Below, one piece after another: positions 54,369 through 64,000 of a stretch of DNA of 64,000 bases. A program made the translations under genes and the position numbers. Each line of letters opens with the position of its first letter. Positions within the stretch are counted from its first letter, which is position 1. Where the stretch lies: assembly GCA_031769625.1 (NCBI GenBank), contig JAUIMM010000124.1:5703501-5767500 (forward strand), written 5' to 3'. The notes under the pieces were generated by a model, which ran no database searches, was not told the origin of the DNA, and was given only the letters and a program-made list of their open reading frames with translations. The DNA is from Taudactylus pleione. Lineage: Eukaryota > Chordata > Amphibia > Anura > Myobatrachidae.

Positions 54369-55270
54369 TGCAGATGATTGGGGGGAAAAAAATCAGCAAA
54401 GTATGGGGTACACCAGTCGCCGATTCCGACCAAAAAGTCTTGGATCAGTGCTGTTGATTGGTAGTGTATGGTGATTATCAGCCGATTTGCCGAACATTAC
54501 TAATAAAAAATTATGAGCCTTTCAAGATTGGCAAATCTGTCTTTCCTGAAAGATCTTCAACGCACTGAACAATAACTGTAATGTATGTACACAGATTGGT
54601 GGATTGGGGAAAAAAAAAATCACAGGATCTGGGAATCGTTCTATTGTGATTGCTGATGTGTGGGCCCTTTTAATCTATTGGCACATTTTAAATCTGCCCC
54701 ACCTGCAGTGCAAGATGTTTTTTTACCAGGTGCAAAATTACTTGTTGTTTTTAGTTTTGTTTTGCTTTACTCCCAACTCACAATTATCCCCATAGTGTAA
54801 AACATATTTGAATAAAAGATAATAAAGAAAAAACATGGTCTTCCCAACCTAGAGATGCGCAGAATTGCTGTAAAATTTAGAACATTTCGTTTTGCTGCAG
54901 AGCAGACTGTTACTTAGTGGTTTTGCTTCACAATTCTTCAGAAATCTATTCTCCACTGTATTTGTTAGTTCACATTTTGGGGAATTTCTATTATTTTAGT
55001 AATGTTGGGACAATGACTGAAAGCAAGAATTGGGATAAGGCTGATGGCCAAATTGCACTATCAAAATGGATTCCTCACAAATTGCACCATTATGGCGCAG
55101 CCTCCATATCATAATGCGTAAATTGCAGTAGGGGGGAATGTCCATGATGAGACGTTTTGCAGAAAAATGCTTTATCAAGCCCCAACCACTTTACTAGTTG
55201 TTAGGCAGGATACGGGAGGGTTACCCAATGTCTCGGTAGTCTGGAAGAACTCTCTAAAATTTGGAAGTAG
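54369..55270 (+). other. tbce intron, unassigned
   Basis: 54400-54660 has MITE-like inverted GATT/AATC motifs without clear ends. Nothing else recognised. Confidence 0.4.
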
Positions 55271-55283
55271 GCAAGTGTGTGTA

Positions 55284-55731
55284 ATGCCGGCGGCTGTTTA
55301 GCTGCCGGATCAAATACTGACAGTGGCAGCCCGATGGGTCGGAAACCCTCCCTTAGGGGTGCCTAACCCTAACCTCCCCCTTAGTGCCTAATGCTAACCT
55401 CCCCCTGTTAGTCCCTAAACCTAACCTCCCCGCACCATAAACCTAACCCTTCCGGGGGGTGGGTGCCTAACCCCCATTTCCCTACCCTAACCCTCCCGGG
55501 GGTGGGGCACCCAACTCTAACTCCACCCCAGGGGTCCCTAGCGCTACTAGTGCGCTTACACGCTAAGACACCCGGCTTGCCGTCATTCGGTAAACCGGGT
55601 GTCGGGATTTAGTAGTGGGGCTAATGATAGGTGTCGAGATTTCGACGCCTATCTTTAGTCCCATGTTGGGATGTGGCTGTCGGGATACCGGCGGGCGGGA
55701 TAGCGCCCGCCGGTATCCTAACTACATCCCC
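55284..55731. mobile_element. MITE with ACTACATCCC end and CCTAACCC interior, copy 4
   Basis: Right end CCTAACTACATCCCC corresponds to GGGATGTAGT of copies 1 and 3. Interior CCTAACCCTAACC-type phrases at 55360-55540 and a hairpin GATAGGTGTCGA ... TCGACGCCTATC at about 55626-55653, the counterpart of that in copy 3 (27355-27391). Confidence 0.7.
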
Positions 55732-55880
55732 ATAGCTATATATGAGGAGATCTTAGGCATCTTATTTCAATTTGAATTTTTTGGTCCTATTCAAATAATA
55801 TTTGACTGTTATCTTTATATTTTACATTAGGTTGTTCCTTGTTGTTTTTATGTTCATAACTGCTGTTATGTTTTGGACAG

Positions 55881-56034
55881 ATCTATCCGAATGAGAGAAA
55901 GGGAGCTGAACTTGACTACAGAACAAAGTTTGGGAATGACTGGTTAAAAGCTGGTGGAAATCAGAATAGTGAACTTAATAACCCTTCCATGGAGTTTCTA
56001 ATAGAACATCCACGATACAGCGCTCTTTTAGAAA
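55881..56034 (+). CDS. tbce: tbce exon h (post-LRR linker)
   Basis: Acceptor TTTGGACAG before 55881 and donor GTAATT at 56035. 51 codons in phase 0 plus one base. It encodes IYPNERKGAELDYRTKFGND and later FLIEHPRYSALLE. It matches the [21 protein letters not shown] and FLTAHPRY region of TBCE, between the leucine-rich repeats and the ubiquitin-like domain. Confidence 0.95.
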
Positions 56035-56157
56035 GTAATTAAGCTTTTCTTCATTTCACTACTCTATAGCCTTGTAACAGCATTTAGAACAAACTTTTCT
56101 CACAGTATTTTAGTTTATGATTTTAACAAGAAGGGAAAAGTTGAACATGGTGTCACG

Positions 56158-56412
56158 GGTGTGGTATGGTATGGCTAGTCAATGTGGACGACATGGTTAT
56201 AATGTCGACATTTTAATAGTGACATCACCAGAATGTCGACATGGATTTTTGCTTTATATAGGCTAACCCTAGAAATCAACAAAAAAATGTCAACATGTTG
56301 AATGTCGATATACTGAATATGTCGACATTTTAACCATGTTGACCTAATTGTCAGCATATTGGTTGTTGACCTAACGTCCATGTCGACATTCTGAATGTCG
56401 ACTAGCTGACCG
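56158..56412. repeat. repeat built of GTCGACAT palindromes
   Basis: ATGTCGACAT-like octamers and half-sites recur about ten times in 250 bases in both orientations (for example near 56204, 56235, 56305, 56328, 56381, 56392). Probably a MITE; ends near TGGTATGGCTAGTCAATG and TGTCGACTAGCTGACC are suggestive. Confidence 0.65.
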
Positions 56413-56679
56413 GATCCTGGTGTCACAGTACATGCAATGGAGAGCACAGTTCACTGTTCACTACAGCCACAGGGAGAATTTACAAATTCCACACTATAGG
56501 ACCATGGATGGCATTAAACACACAATCCCAATGATGAGACTCAACAGTGCTAATCACTTTTTCTCTCCTGCCTTCTATCAGAACAGCATAGTACAAATGG
56601 CAGAATAAGAAAGAAATAGAACAGTATAACCTACATGTATATGTATGTGTGTATGCACCACATAATTTAATGTGTGGCA

Positions 56680-56978
56680 TCCCTGACACTTGCACACCGT
56701 TTTTGGAGGAACTTAGCAGGAAGGTTGTTCCAAGCAGCTTGGAGAACTAATCACAGATCGTCTGTGGATGTGGGCTTTCTCAAATCCTTCTGTCTCTTCA
56801 TGTAATCCCAGACAGACTCGATGATGTTGAGATCAGGGCTCTGTCGGGGCCATATCACTTCCAGTACTCCTTGTTCTTATTTACACTAAAGATAGTTCTT
56901 AATGACATTGGCTGTATGTTTGGTGTCGTTGTCCTGCTGCAGAATACATTTGGAGCCAATCAGACGTCTCCCTGATGG
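56680..56978 (-). pseudogene. Tc1-like transposase, C-terminal part (minus copy)
   Basis: Minus-strand reading gives ILQQDNDTKHTANVIKNYL near 56960-56900 (second Asp region of the DDE domain), then, after a frame change, RQSPDLNIIESVWDYMKRQ and WNNLPAKFLQK. Frame changes and a stop make it non-coding. A hAT-like MITE separates it from its own middle part. Confidence 0.85.
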
Positions 56979-56986
56979 TATTGCAT

Positions 56987-57290
56987 CATACTTGCCGATA
57001 CCCTGGGTACCCTTCCTGGAGGGAGAAGCCGGATCGGCTTAACAGAAGGGCGGGCCGGCATAGAGGGGCATGTTTAGGGGTGGGGCAAGGGTGGAGTCAT
57101 GCACTTGCCTCATTTTGACCCCGCCCCTGCTACACAATGCCGAGATTTCTGCCATTGTGGAGCAGGGGGCGGGGTTATGATGACGCGATTTGGTGAGAAT
57201 CGCGCCATCAGCCCCACTGCTTCGGGTGTTTGGGGCTGAATTGTGGGGGGGACTGGAGCGGCACCTGAATCGGGAGAGTAGGCATGTATG
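56987..57290. mobile_element. hAT-like MITE inside the Tc1 remnant, 8-bp target duplication
   Basis: Ends CATACTTGCCGAT and its inverse GAGAGTAGGCATGTATG (CATACATGCCTACTC reversed); TATTGCAT flanks both sides (56979-56986 and 57291-57298). A GC-rich inverted stretch (CCCCGCCCC ... GGGGCGGGG) is near 57118-57172. Confidence 0.88.
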
Positions 57291-57298
57291 TATTGCAT

Positions 57299-57455
57299 GA
57301 TTGATAAGTTCCTGCCTGTATTTATTGACATTGAGGACACCATTAATCCTGTCCAAATTCCCAACTCCAATTGCTGAAATGCAGCCCCATACTTGCAAGG
57401 AACCTCCACTATGCTTCACTGTTGCCTGCAGACACTCATTGTACCTCTCTCCATC
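57299..57455 (-). pseudogene. Tc1-like transposase, middle part (minus copy)
   Basis: Minus-strand reading: VKHSGGSLQVWGCISAIGVG then NLDRINGVLNVNKYRQELI, the conserved middle of the Tc1 DDE domain. It continues into 56978-56680 once the MITE is disregarded. Confidence 0.88.
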
Positions 57456-57770
57456 AGGGAGGCATCTGATTGGCTCCAAATTTATTCTACAGCAGGACAG
57501 TGACCCCAAGCATACTGTACAGCCAATGTCATTAAGAACTATCTTCAGCATAAAGGACAACAAGGAGTCCTGGAAGTGATATGTCCCCTCATTGAGTCTG
57601 TCTGGGATTACATGAAGAGACAGAAGGATTTGATAAAGCCTACATCCACAGAAAATCTGTGGTTAGTTCTCCAAGATGTTTGGAACAACCTCCCTGCCAA
57701 GTTCCTTCAAAAACTGCAAGTGTAGCTAGAAGAATTGATGCTGTTTTGAAGGCAGAGGGTGGTCACAGCA
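57440..57770 (+). pseudogene. Tc1-like transposase, C-terminal part (plus copy, inverted duplicate)
   Basis: Plus-strand reading: GRHLIGSKFILQQDSDPKHT (57455-57515), then in broken frames SVWDYMKRQKD-like and STENLWLVLQDVWNNLPAKF (about 57645-57705). This is the same part as 56680-56978 in opposite orientation, so two C-terminal halves flank one middle part. Confidence 0.85.
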
Positions 57771-57922
57771 AATATTGATCTGATTTAGAGTTATCTTCTG
57801 TTCGTTCACTTTACATTTTAATTGATAAAAATACACTATTAACACTTCTATTTTTTATTGTATTCCTACTTTGCAGCATTTTTTCCACACCTGCCTAAAA
57901 CTTCTGCATAGCTCTGTATACA

Positions 57923-57925
<3 letters not shown>

Positions 57926-58001
<76 letters not shown>
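57926..58001. repeat. (TG)n(TA)n microsatellite
   Basis: About 29 bases of TG followed by about 46 of TA. Confidence 0.95.
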
Positions 58002-58004
<3 letters not shown>

Positions 58005-58596
58005 TTACACATGATAAATGACACTTTAAGCTTTAAAGCTGTCCACAAAATACTAGGGAGAATAAAAAAAACCCTTTCAGAATGTCTGCCTAGCAGCTGT
58101 CCTCTCCTGTAATTGGCTGCTGACCTCAGGCAACCGCTCTGAAATGGAAGCTAGTGTGCTAGTACCAAAGTGACCATATCTGTAAGTACGCAGCAATTGT
58201 AAAACACACACAAGAGTGGACACGAACAGTAGAAGTCGGGCCACATAGCCCATTGTAAGCCCAGAATGGGAAACACACATGCTTGGCATTCTCTAACTAG
58301 GCTTCTGTGCTCCCTCCAATTAAAATTAGTTGTTTAGTCTTAGCAAACATACTTTTGTGGTAATGAGCATATATTGTCGTCGTCTGCCTTGTTGTGTGGT
58401 ATTTTGCAATAAACAAGTAACCCAGCTCCCACACAACCTGATCCAGTCAGTTTCATATTGTTAAACAAGACATCGCTCTGCTCTTCCTAGAGTGCATTCA
58501 TGACATGGCTTGTGTATGTGCAATAGTTCTGACAACCCAGACTTTCAATTCCACTTAGTAAAATCGATAATTAAAATGGATAAAAATTAACAATAT

Positions 58597-58597
<1 letters not shown>

Positions 58598-58668
<71 letters not shown>
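58598..58668. repeat. (TA)n microsatellite
   Basis: About 70 bases of TA with one AA interruption near 58628. Confidence 0.95.
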
Positions 58669-58670
<2 letters not shown>

Positions 58671-59149
58671 TTATTTATAAACAACTTGCAGAATTATTTT
58701 TTTTAAATACATTTTTTTTTTCGCTTATTTTATATCTATTTAGGATAGGATCACTGTCTTTATTTAATAGGTACTATCGATGAGAATGCTCCCTTAAAGT
58801 ATAGGGCAAAGCTCTGGCCATAGGGTTTTTCACCCTTTAATAAATAGACCCCCTTCTTAGATAAAATAGGACTCGGGCATTCCCATTTGTGTAATATACA
58901 GTGCATTACAAACCGTGAATGTGTCAGTGGTGATATATACTAACAACTGACATTGGTTATGGCCAGGATGCTGTAAGCCTTTATTAATCAAAGGAGGAAT
59001 TACTATAACCTGATATGTAACAACCTGTTTCAGTGTCAGGAACAATGAAGCTGGGTCTACAGTGGGCTGATGGGATATGCAGGGCTTTATTTGTGCTGGA
59101 ACAGTCAGGAGCACAGTTCTGACACTTCTTTTGGCTTCATAGTCTTTAT

Positions 59150-59440
59150 GGGTTGGGTACAGGATGCCTGCGCTCGGGAACCCGACGCCAGCATCCCAAC
59201 AGGGTTAGGATACAGACACCTGTTGGTCGGTATCCGAACCCTCCCCCTCTCTACCCTAACCTTCAATCCCCGGTGCCTGAACCTAACCTCCCCCCCCCTT
59301 TAGTGCCTAAACCTAACCTCTCCCCTCCCTGCACCCTAACCCTCGACCCTTAGTGCCTAACCCTGCTACTTACCTTTGAGATTCTGACAAGTGTTTGGGA
59401 TTCCGGCTTCGGTATTCTAGACTCTGAAAGCCCATGTGCC
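59150..59440. repeat. MITE with CCTAACC interior, copy 5
   Basis: GGTACAGGATGCCTGCGCTCGG with CCCGACGCCAGCATCCC near the left, CCTAACCTCCCC and CCCTAACCCTCG phrases at 59230-59365, and GGGATTCCGGCTTCGG near the right. Ends are less clear than in copies 1, 3 and 4. Confidence 0.5.
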
Positions 59441-59768
59441 ATGATACTGAACGTATCCTAAAGCTGATTTTGCATTTCAGACATTTAGCATTGATGATGT
59501 GTTGTGTAGGAATTGTATTTGTACGGATGTGTCCTCATACACCTAGCCTCAATATGTCATTTTGGGAGAAAAAGAGCTGTTTAGTGCAACTGCAGCATTA
59601 GTTTATATAAGGACACGTTTGTAATAGTAACATTAATACTGAGAGAAGTATGTTGATAGAAATACCTGATCTTTTGATAGTGACATTTTGCTTTTAAATA
59701 ACAATAAATTGGCTAGAAATATTTTTACTTATTTTCCTTAACAAATATTGACATTGTTCTTTTTACAG

Positions 59769-59837
59769 AATTCGGGGCTCCTGATGATGCAGAGATTAAG
59801 CCACTTCAGCCATATGCCTTGAAAAACCAGTTACTTA
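59769..59837 (+). CDS. tbce: tbce exon i (linker)
   Basis: Acceptor TTTTACAG before 59769 and donor GTAAGT at 59838. The first two bases complete Lys from the exon at 55881-56034. It encodes KFGAPDDAEIKPLQPYALKN then QLL, matching KYGAPEDWEL ... LMLKNQLLTLKI in the human protein. Ends one base into a Thr codon. Confidence 0.93.
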
Positions 59838-59839
59838 GT

Positions 59840-61715
59840 AAGTTTTTTATTTATGTCTATATGCGTGAGTTCAGAAATGCACATAAATAAACATTGGTCC
59901 GTTCCAAAAAACTGACAACACAGTGTCATAGATTTGGGTGCTGAGTAAACCGTATTACACTGTAACAATGTATATTTTAATATTGATGACCTACTGTGCA
60001 CACTGTTCTGCTAGTCATGTGTTGCTGTATTGCATTTTGTGGCCACAACATGAACAAGATGGGCCAAATGTAATGGGGTGACAGTTTAGAAAATGTGAGA
60101 GTTTAGCAGTAAACTCTGAAATAGCAAAAATGATTGCGCTGGTACAAAAGGTGTATATGGTAATGGAGTGCTCTCTATTATAAACAAGGAGAGTTGTTTA
60201 ATATACCCAATATAGGTTTATTTCTGTACACATGAAAAAATAAAAATGCACATGTGAAACAACAATAAAATACTAAATAAATGTAGTTTGAGGTAAGAAC
60301 CCACAATACATATAAAACACAATTAGTTATACTAATCAATAAACCTGCGACCCAATATCATATCACAAATATATATAGCAGCAATCATATTCTAAATCTA
60401 TGAATTGTGATGCGCAAAATGGATCCTGGTAAGAGGTGTGCAGGAAAAATTCTAGCAAATGCTAGGACGCTGTATCTTTGTAATCTGCAACAATGTATAT
60501 AGTGCAGCAAAAATCCTGAAACAATTAAACAGCTAATCAATTTCCATCAGGCATATCCAGTGTGCTGATAATTGTAGGGCAACAAATTCGGACTATTCAG
60601 TGTCACTGGCGTCCCAGTGCACATAAATAATACCGTCCAGTTCACTGATAATGCTTTAGATATTCCCTGCGGGTGAACAGATGAAGCTCAATAGTTACCC
60701 TTCAGCTGGTCAATACAGTGATAACACTGCAGGGGGAGGTCCCGATCAGCAAAGGCTACTGTGTCTATGGGTACTTTATAGCAGAATGTAATAGCAGCGG
60801 TAAAATTGTAGATTAACACCATCAGCTGATAATAAGCGTACTCCCGCTTATTATCAGCTGATAATAAGCTGACCGTTATTTTTAAAATGTCATTCCCAGG
60901 GGTGCAGGCTATTTTTTTTAAGCCTGCACCCCTAAACCCCAATTCTGCACTTTTTTTGCCACCTATTCAGTGGTGAAAAGTTATCCCTGTTTTTTTCAAA
61001 GACTTTTCGAACCTGCGAAAAGTCTTTGAAATTGAATACGGTGTAAAACCAAAACCTCCGAAAATTACGTAATTGGTGCGAAAACATCGCAAAAACTGAG
61101 TTTTCGCTCCATATTGAATACCCCTATTAGTCTCTCGATAAGTACTCGTTCTAGCAAAGCTTTCACTTGTGTGACCACTTTTATTTCCTATTGATAACTG
61201 ATCTCGATATTCAGATGTGATATAACTTGTATGCCACCATCATATAAATGTTACTGCACTAGTTAAGAACACGATAAACAAAGGTTGAGCTTTACAATGT
61301 TGTGGTACAGTGTATGTTATACTGGCAAATTGATCCTACTTGTGTTCTGCTAATGCAAAGTTTTCACCCAAAATAAGATGGAAAAAATGTAATTGGAGTA
61401 ATCAAAATTGGAATGGTTTCACTTGTGGATATCTCCAGGTTTAGTTAATATCATGGATTACTGCTGCCTTATGGATAAAATACAAGATGCAAAGGGTTGT
61501 CTGTATGTGTTCTAATTTTTATTTAAATGAATATATGTTTTGCACACAGCTTTAAAATGTTTAATGAAGGTTTCTTTTTTTTCTGCCTTAGAGGTTGCCA
61601 AACTCCACCATTACAGTCCATGTTTTAAAGATATCCATGTTTGAGTCCAAGTGGGTAAATCAAATTGACTGTGGTACTAATTAAGGCACCTGTACTCAAG
61701 CATGGATAGCCTTAA
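59840..61715 (+). other. tbce intron, mostly unassigned
   Basis: At 60835-60865 a pair of AGCTGATAATAAGC motifs in opposite orientation, and at 60897-60937 a palindrome GGGGTGCAGGCT ... AGCCTGCACCCC. A GAATACCCC end near 61115 is related to the nested MITE at 12537. No gene. Confidence 0.45.
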
Positions 61716-61716
61716 G

Positions 61717-62440
61717 CTGGCCACACACTAGACCAACTCAAGGCCCCCATACATCAGAGATGGATTGCAGCAATCGTGCAATTTGCAATCGCTTGTGTAT
61801 AAAAATCTGCAATGTATGGGCTTCACAGATCGCAGATTGCAACCAAAAAGTGATTGGAATTGTTTAATCAGATTGTCCAACATGTTGAATTTCACAGATC
61901 GATTGGGGCTGTAGATTGCTAATGTATGGACATGATCAGCAGATTTGCAGACCGTTACTAGTAAAATGATGGGCCTCTCAAGATTGCCAGATCTGTGTTT
62001 GCTGCAATCGATCTGCAAATCACTGAAAAAGATCTGTAGTGTATGGGCGCAGATTGGTCGATTGGGCGATTCTTAGATCAGGCAATAAATCTTCAAATTG
62101 TTCAATTGTGGTTTTCAGATTGCTGATGTATGGGGGCCTTCACATCCAACCAGCCAACTTGTTGGTTGGTTGGAATGAAACTCTGGTAACGTATGGGAGT
62201 AAATGATGATCAACAATTTGCTGATAAATGCCAGAAAACAGATGAAAATGGTCATTCAGACAAGTTTGGTAAATGTTTGATCTAAACTATTTGTTCGAAC
62301 AACAGTTTTTGTCCATTTTCCAGCGTTTGGGAGCAAATTGCTGATTGTCATTTGCTTTCATACCTTACCAGATTTTCATTCCAACCAATCAACTAGTTGG
62401 CTGGTTGGACAGATAATCTTTAGATGTGTGGCCAGCTTTA
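61717..62440. mobile_element. nested MITEs: AAGCTGGCCACACA outer, AAGGCCCCCATACATCA inner
   Basis: Outer ends TAAGCTGGCCACACACTAG (61713) and ATGTGTGGCCAGCTTTA (about 62425-62441) are inverted; inner ends AAGGCCCCCATACATCA (61741) and TGATGTATGGGGGCCTT (about 62125-62141) are a perfect inverted pair. The interior of both is rich in ATCTGCAAATC-type inverted motifs. Confidence 0.8.
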
Positions 62441-62569
62441 AAATGTGAACTGTAATAGTGGAGTTTGGGAACTTCTGCTTTAGAGCCATTGTAGCTGCTG
62501 GGTTTTGTTGTTGGCAGCTTGTTTGAATGTTTGTGTTAGGAACCTCTCCGGAGTCCCACGTTGGCACTG

Positions 62570-62680
62570 GGGTACGGCGCTGTAAAAACGACTGGAAAAT
62601 GGCCGCCGCAGCCATTTTCCCGTCGTATGCGCAGTACAGGGAAAATGGCCGCCGCTGCCACTTTCCCGGTGATCTGCGCA
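62570..62680. repeat. short direct repeats AAAATGGCCGCCGC
   Basis: AAAATGGCCGCCGC occurs twice (about 62597 and 62643) with an inverted GCCATTTTCCC between them, in a GC-rich block (62560-62820) that ends with GGGGGCCAGTGTCTGAGACTG and an inverse match GCACACGGGCCCCCTCC. Probably a degenerate MITE. Confidence 0.45.
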
Positions 62681-62879
62681 TACTCTATAGACTCGAGGCG
62701 CACTCTAGTGCCCAGAGTCTCTAACTCGACGCTGGCCGCGCACAGCTCAGTGCGCTGCCAGCCGCCGGACAGAGGAGGGGGCCAGTGTCTGAGACTGCAC
62801 ACGGGCCCCCTCCTCTCTAGAAACACCCCTGCAGCTATATATTGTAATCCATATATGTCTTTTATGTTCCTTTTTATAG

Positions 62880-62939
62880 CATTAACTATAAAATGTCCTG
62901 AGAAACCGGATCAATATCCAGTAAAAAAGAAACTGCCTG
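62880..62939 (+). CDS. tbce: tbce exon j (start of ubiquitin-like domain)
   Basis: Acceptor TTTTTATAG before 62880 and donor GTAAGT at 62940. It encodes TLTIKCPEKPDQYPVKKKLP, matching TLKIKYPHQLDQKPVLEKQLPG at the start of the ubiquitin-like domain of TBCE. It ends one base into a Gly codon; the remaining domain exons are beyond the window. Confidence 0.92.
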
Positions 62940-64000
62940 GTAAGTACTTATATATTTACAATCCACCATGCAAGCAGCACTCCTCATCTGTTAGCTTGCA
63001 TAGTGCAATGCAGGTGCCCTCCACAATAAGCTCCCGACGGGGCTCAGCACCGTATGCAGAGATGACCAGCAGCACTCAATGCAGATTCCGCAAACCTGCT
63101 TTTGCTTACTGAGCCTGCATTGAGTGCTGCCGTGTGTGTGTGTATAATATACAGTTTATTCACACATGCATGGATGTATACATGTATGGAATATAAACAC
63201 ACACATATTGTTAATATATTTCTACACATCCATCTCTACTTTCTGTTGTTGTTTTGTCAGTATTATAATTTTTCCATTAATCTGGTAAGAATGGTTTCCT
63301 CAAATGTTTGATTTACTGTAATGAGTTGCATACACATGAGGGATTTTCAACTTTGGGACGACCACCACTCTTTAAGTAAAGTCCCCAGTAATACTCTGCT
63401 TGGGTCTTCTCCACTGTTCAGTGTCTGCGGAGAGGAGAATGTCATGAAATAAAGGGGAATGGGAAGTGGGAAAGTGTCTGCACTCTGTCCTTAAATTGGT
63501 TCTAGGCCCCTATACGATGTTGATTCAATAATTCATATATTGACGGGGTGCAGCCCTAATCAACTAAATTGAATCAAATATTAGAAAAGAAAAAGGGAGT
63601 TGATGGTTGTGGGCGCACAGGAAAATTAACCAATAAAAGTTAAATTTTACTTTATTTATTACCTAAAATGAATATCAAACAAAACATACATATAATTAAA
63701 AAAAAAAAAAGGCAGATCCACTGATGTGGTGTTGTGCAAAATGTATTACTATTTATACATGTATCATATGGAAGGAATCATTACATATAATTGTCTATAA
63801 TATTGGTAATTTCCTATCCACTATAAATGCTATGACATATAAGCGGCCAAACATCCACTCCTTGTTGTTCGGAGTGTCAGAGTCAGACTAACATATATTG
63901 TATCTAGTGTATCACATGTGGTGCTGTATTTGCAAATTATAGCTTTAATGATGTTAATCCTCCCCAACAGGTAAGTATCACAACCCGTAGGATGGATACA
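62940..64000 (+). other. tbce intron, unassigned
   Basis: A (TG)n stretch near 63132-63141 and an A run at 63699-63710. At 63066-63090 and 63110-63130, AGCACTCAATGCAGATT and GCCTGCATTGAGTGCT form a hairpin. Nothing else recognised. Confidence 0.45.

Larger units (their letters stand above)
57780..59140 (+). other. tbce intron, unassigned
   Basis: Contains microsatellites (57926-58001 and 58598-58668). Otherwise no gene or repeat with clear ends. Confidence 0.45.

Noticed and set aside
1..64000. CRISPR arrays, prokaryotic operons or phage genes
   Set aside because: No regularly spaced repeats with unique spacers and no bacterial-type coding density; the spliced exons show a vertebrate nuclear genome.

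Overview
The window is vertebrate nuclear DNA, very probably from a large-genome anuran amphibian. No open reading frame of bacterial type is present. Ten short exons with consensus AG/GT borders lie on the + strand, separated by introns packed with transposable elements. Read in order, the exons give one uninterrupted frame of 306 codons that I recognise as the leucine-rich-repeat and linker part of tubulin-specific cofactor E (TBCE, gene tbce). The N-terminal CAP-Gly domain lies upstream of base 1, and most of the C-terminal ubiquitin-like domain lies beyond base 64000. The anuran assignment is an inference from the repeat content: DIRS elements with methyltransferase and tyrosine recombinase, GGGCCTGATTCAG-type MITEs, and palindromic TTTACTAAAG-type MITEs. 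I do not name a species.

Layout. 1-4170: 3' part of a DIRS retrotransposon (DIRS-A). 5637-5712, 8971-9073, 15728-15804, 17705-17800, 27903-27967, 28053-28117, 41223-41375, 55881-56034, 59769-59837 and 62880-62939: tbce exons. 4880-17470: introns rich in MITEs, including two large palindromes (7265-8030 and 8143-8745), a nested array of PIF/Harbinger-like MITEs, and hAT-like MITEs with perfect 8-bp target duplications. About 20320-24883 (minus): 5'-truncated class I (gammaretrovirus-like) endogenous retrovirus with pol and env remnants. 26430-26920: GC-rich minisatellite. 30490-35117 (minus): Ty3/gypsy chromovirus, multiply broken, with part of integrase deleted. 41646-47468: complete DIRS element (DIRS-B) with terminal inverted repeats and internal complementary region. 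48893-54368: second full-length but strongly decayed DIRS (DIRS-C). 56680-57770: rearranged Tc1-like transposase remnant carrying a hAT-like MITE.

How it fits together. The only host gene seen is tbce, and the rest is intronic mobile DNA. All three DIRS elements share the orientation of tbce, so their sequence would be present in its pre-mRNA; the retrovirus and the chromovirus are antisense. The three DIRS copies allow a comparison of ends: each carries a short dyad related to GGTA-AG-TACC both at its right terminus and in its internal complementary region. This is the most interesting candidate signal I found. I did not find a convincing new multi-gene system; the window is dense in known element classes, several in unusual arrangements.
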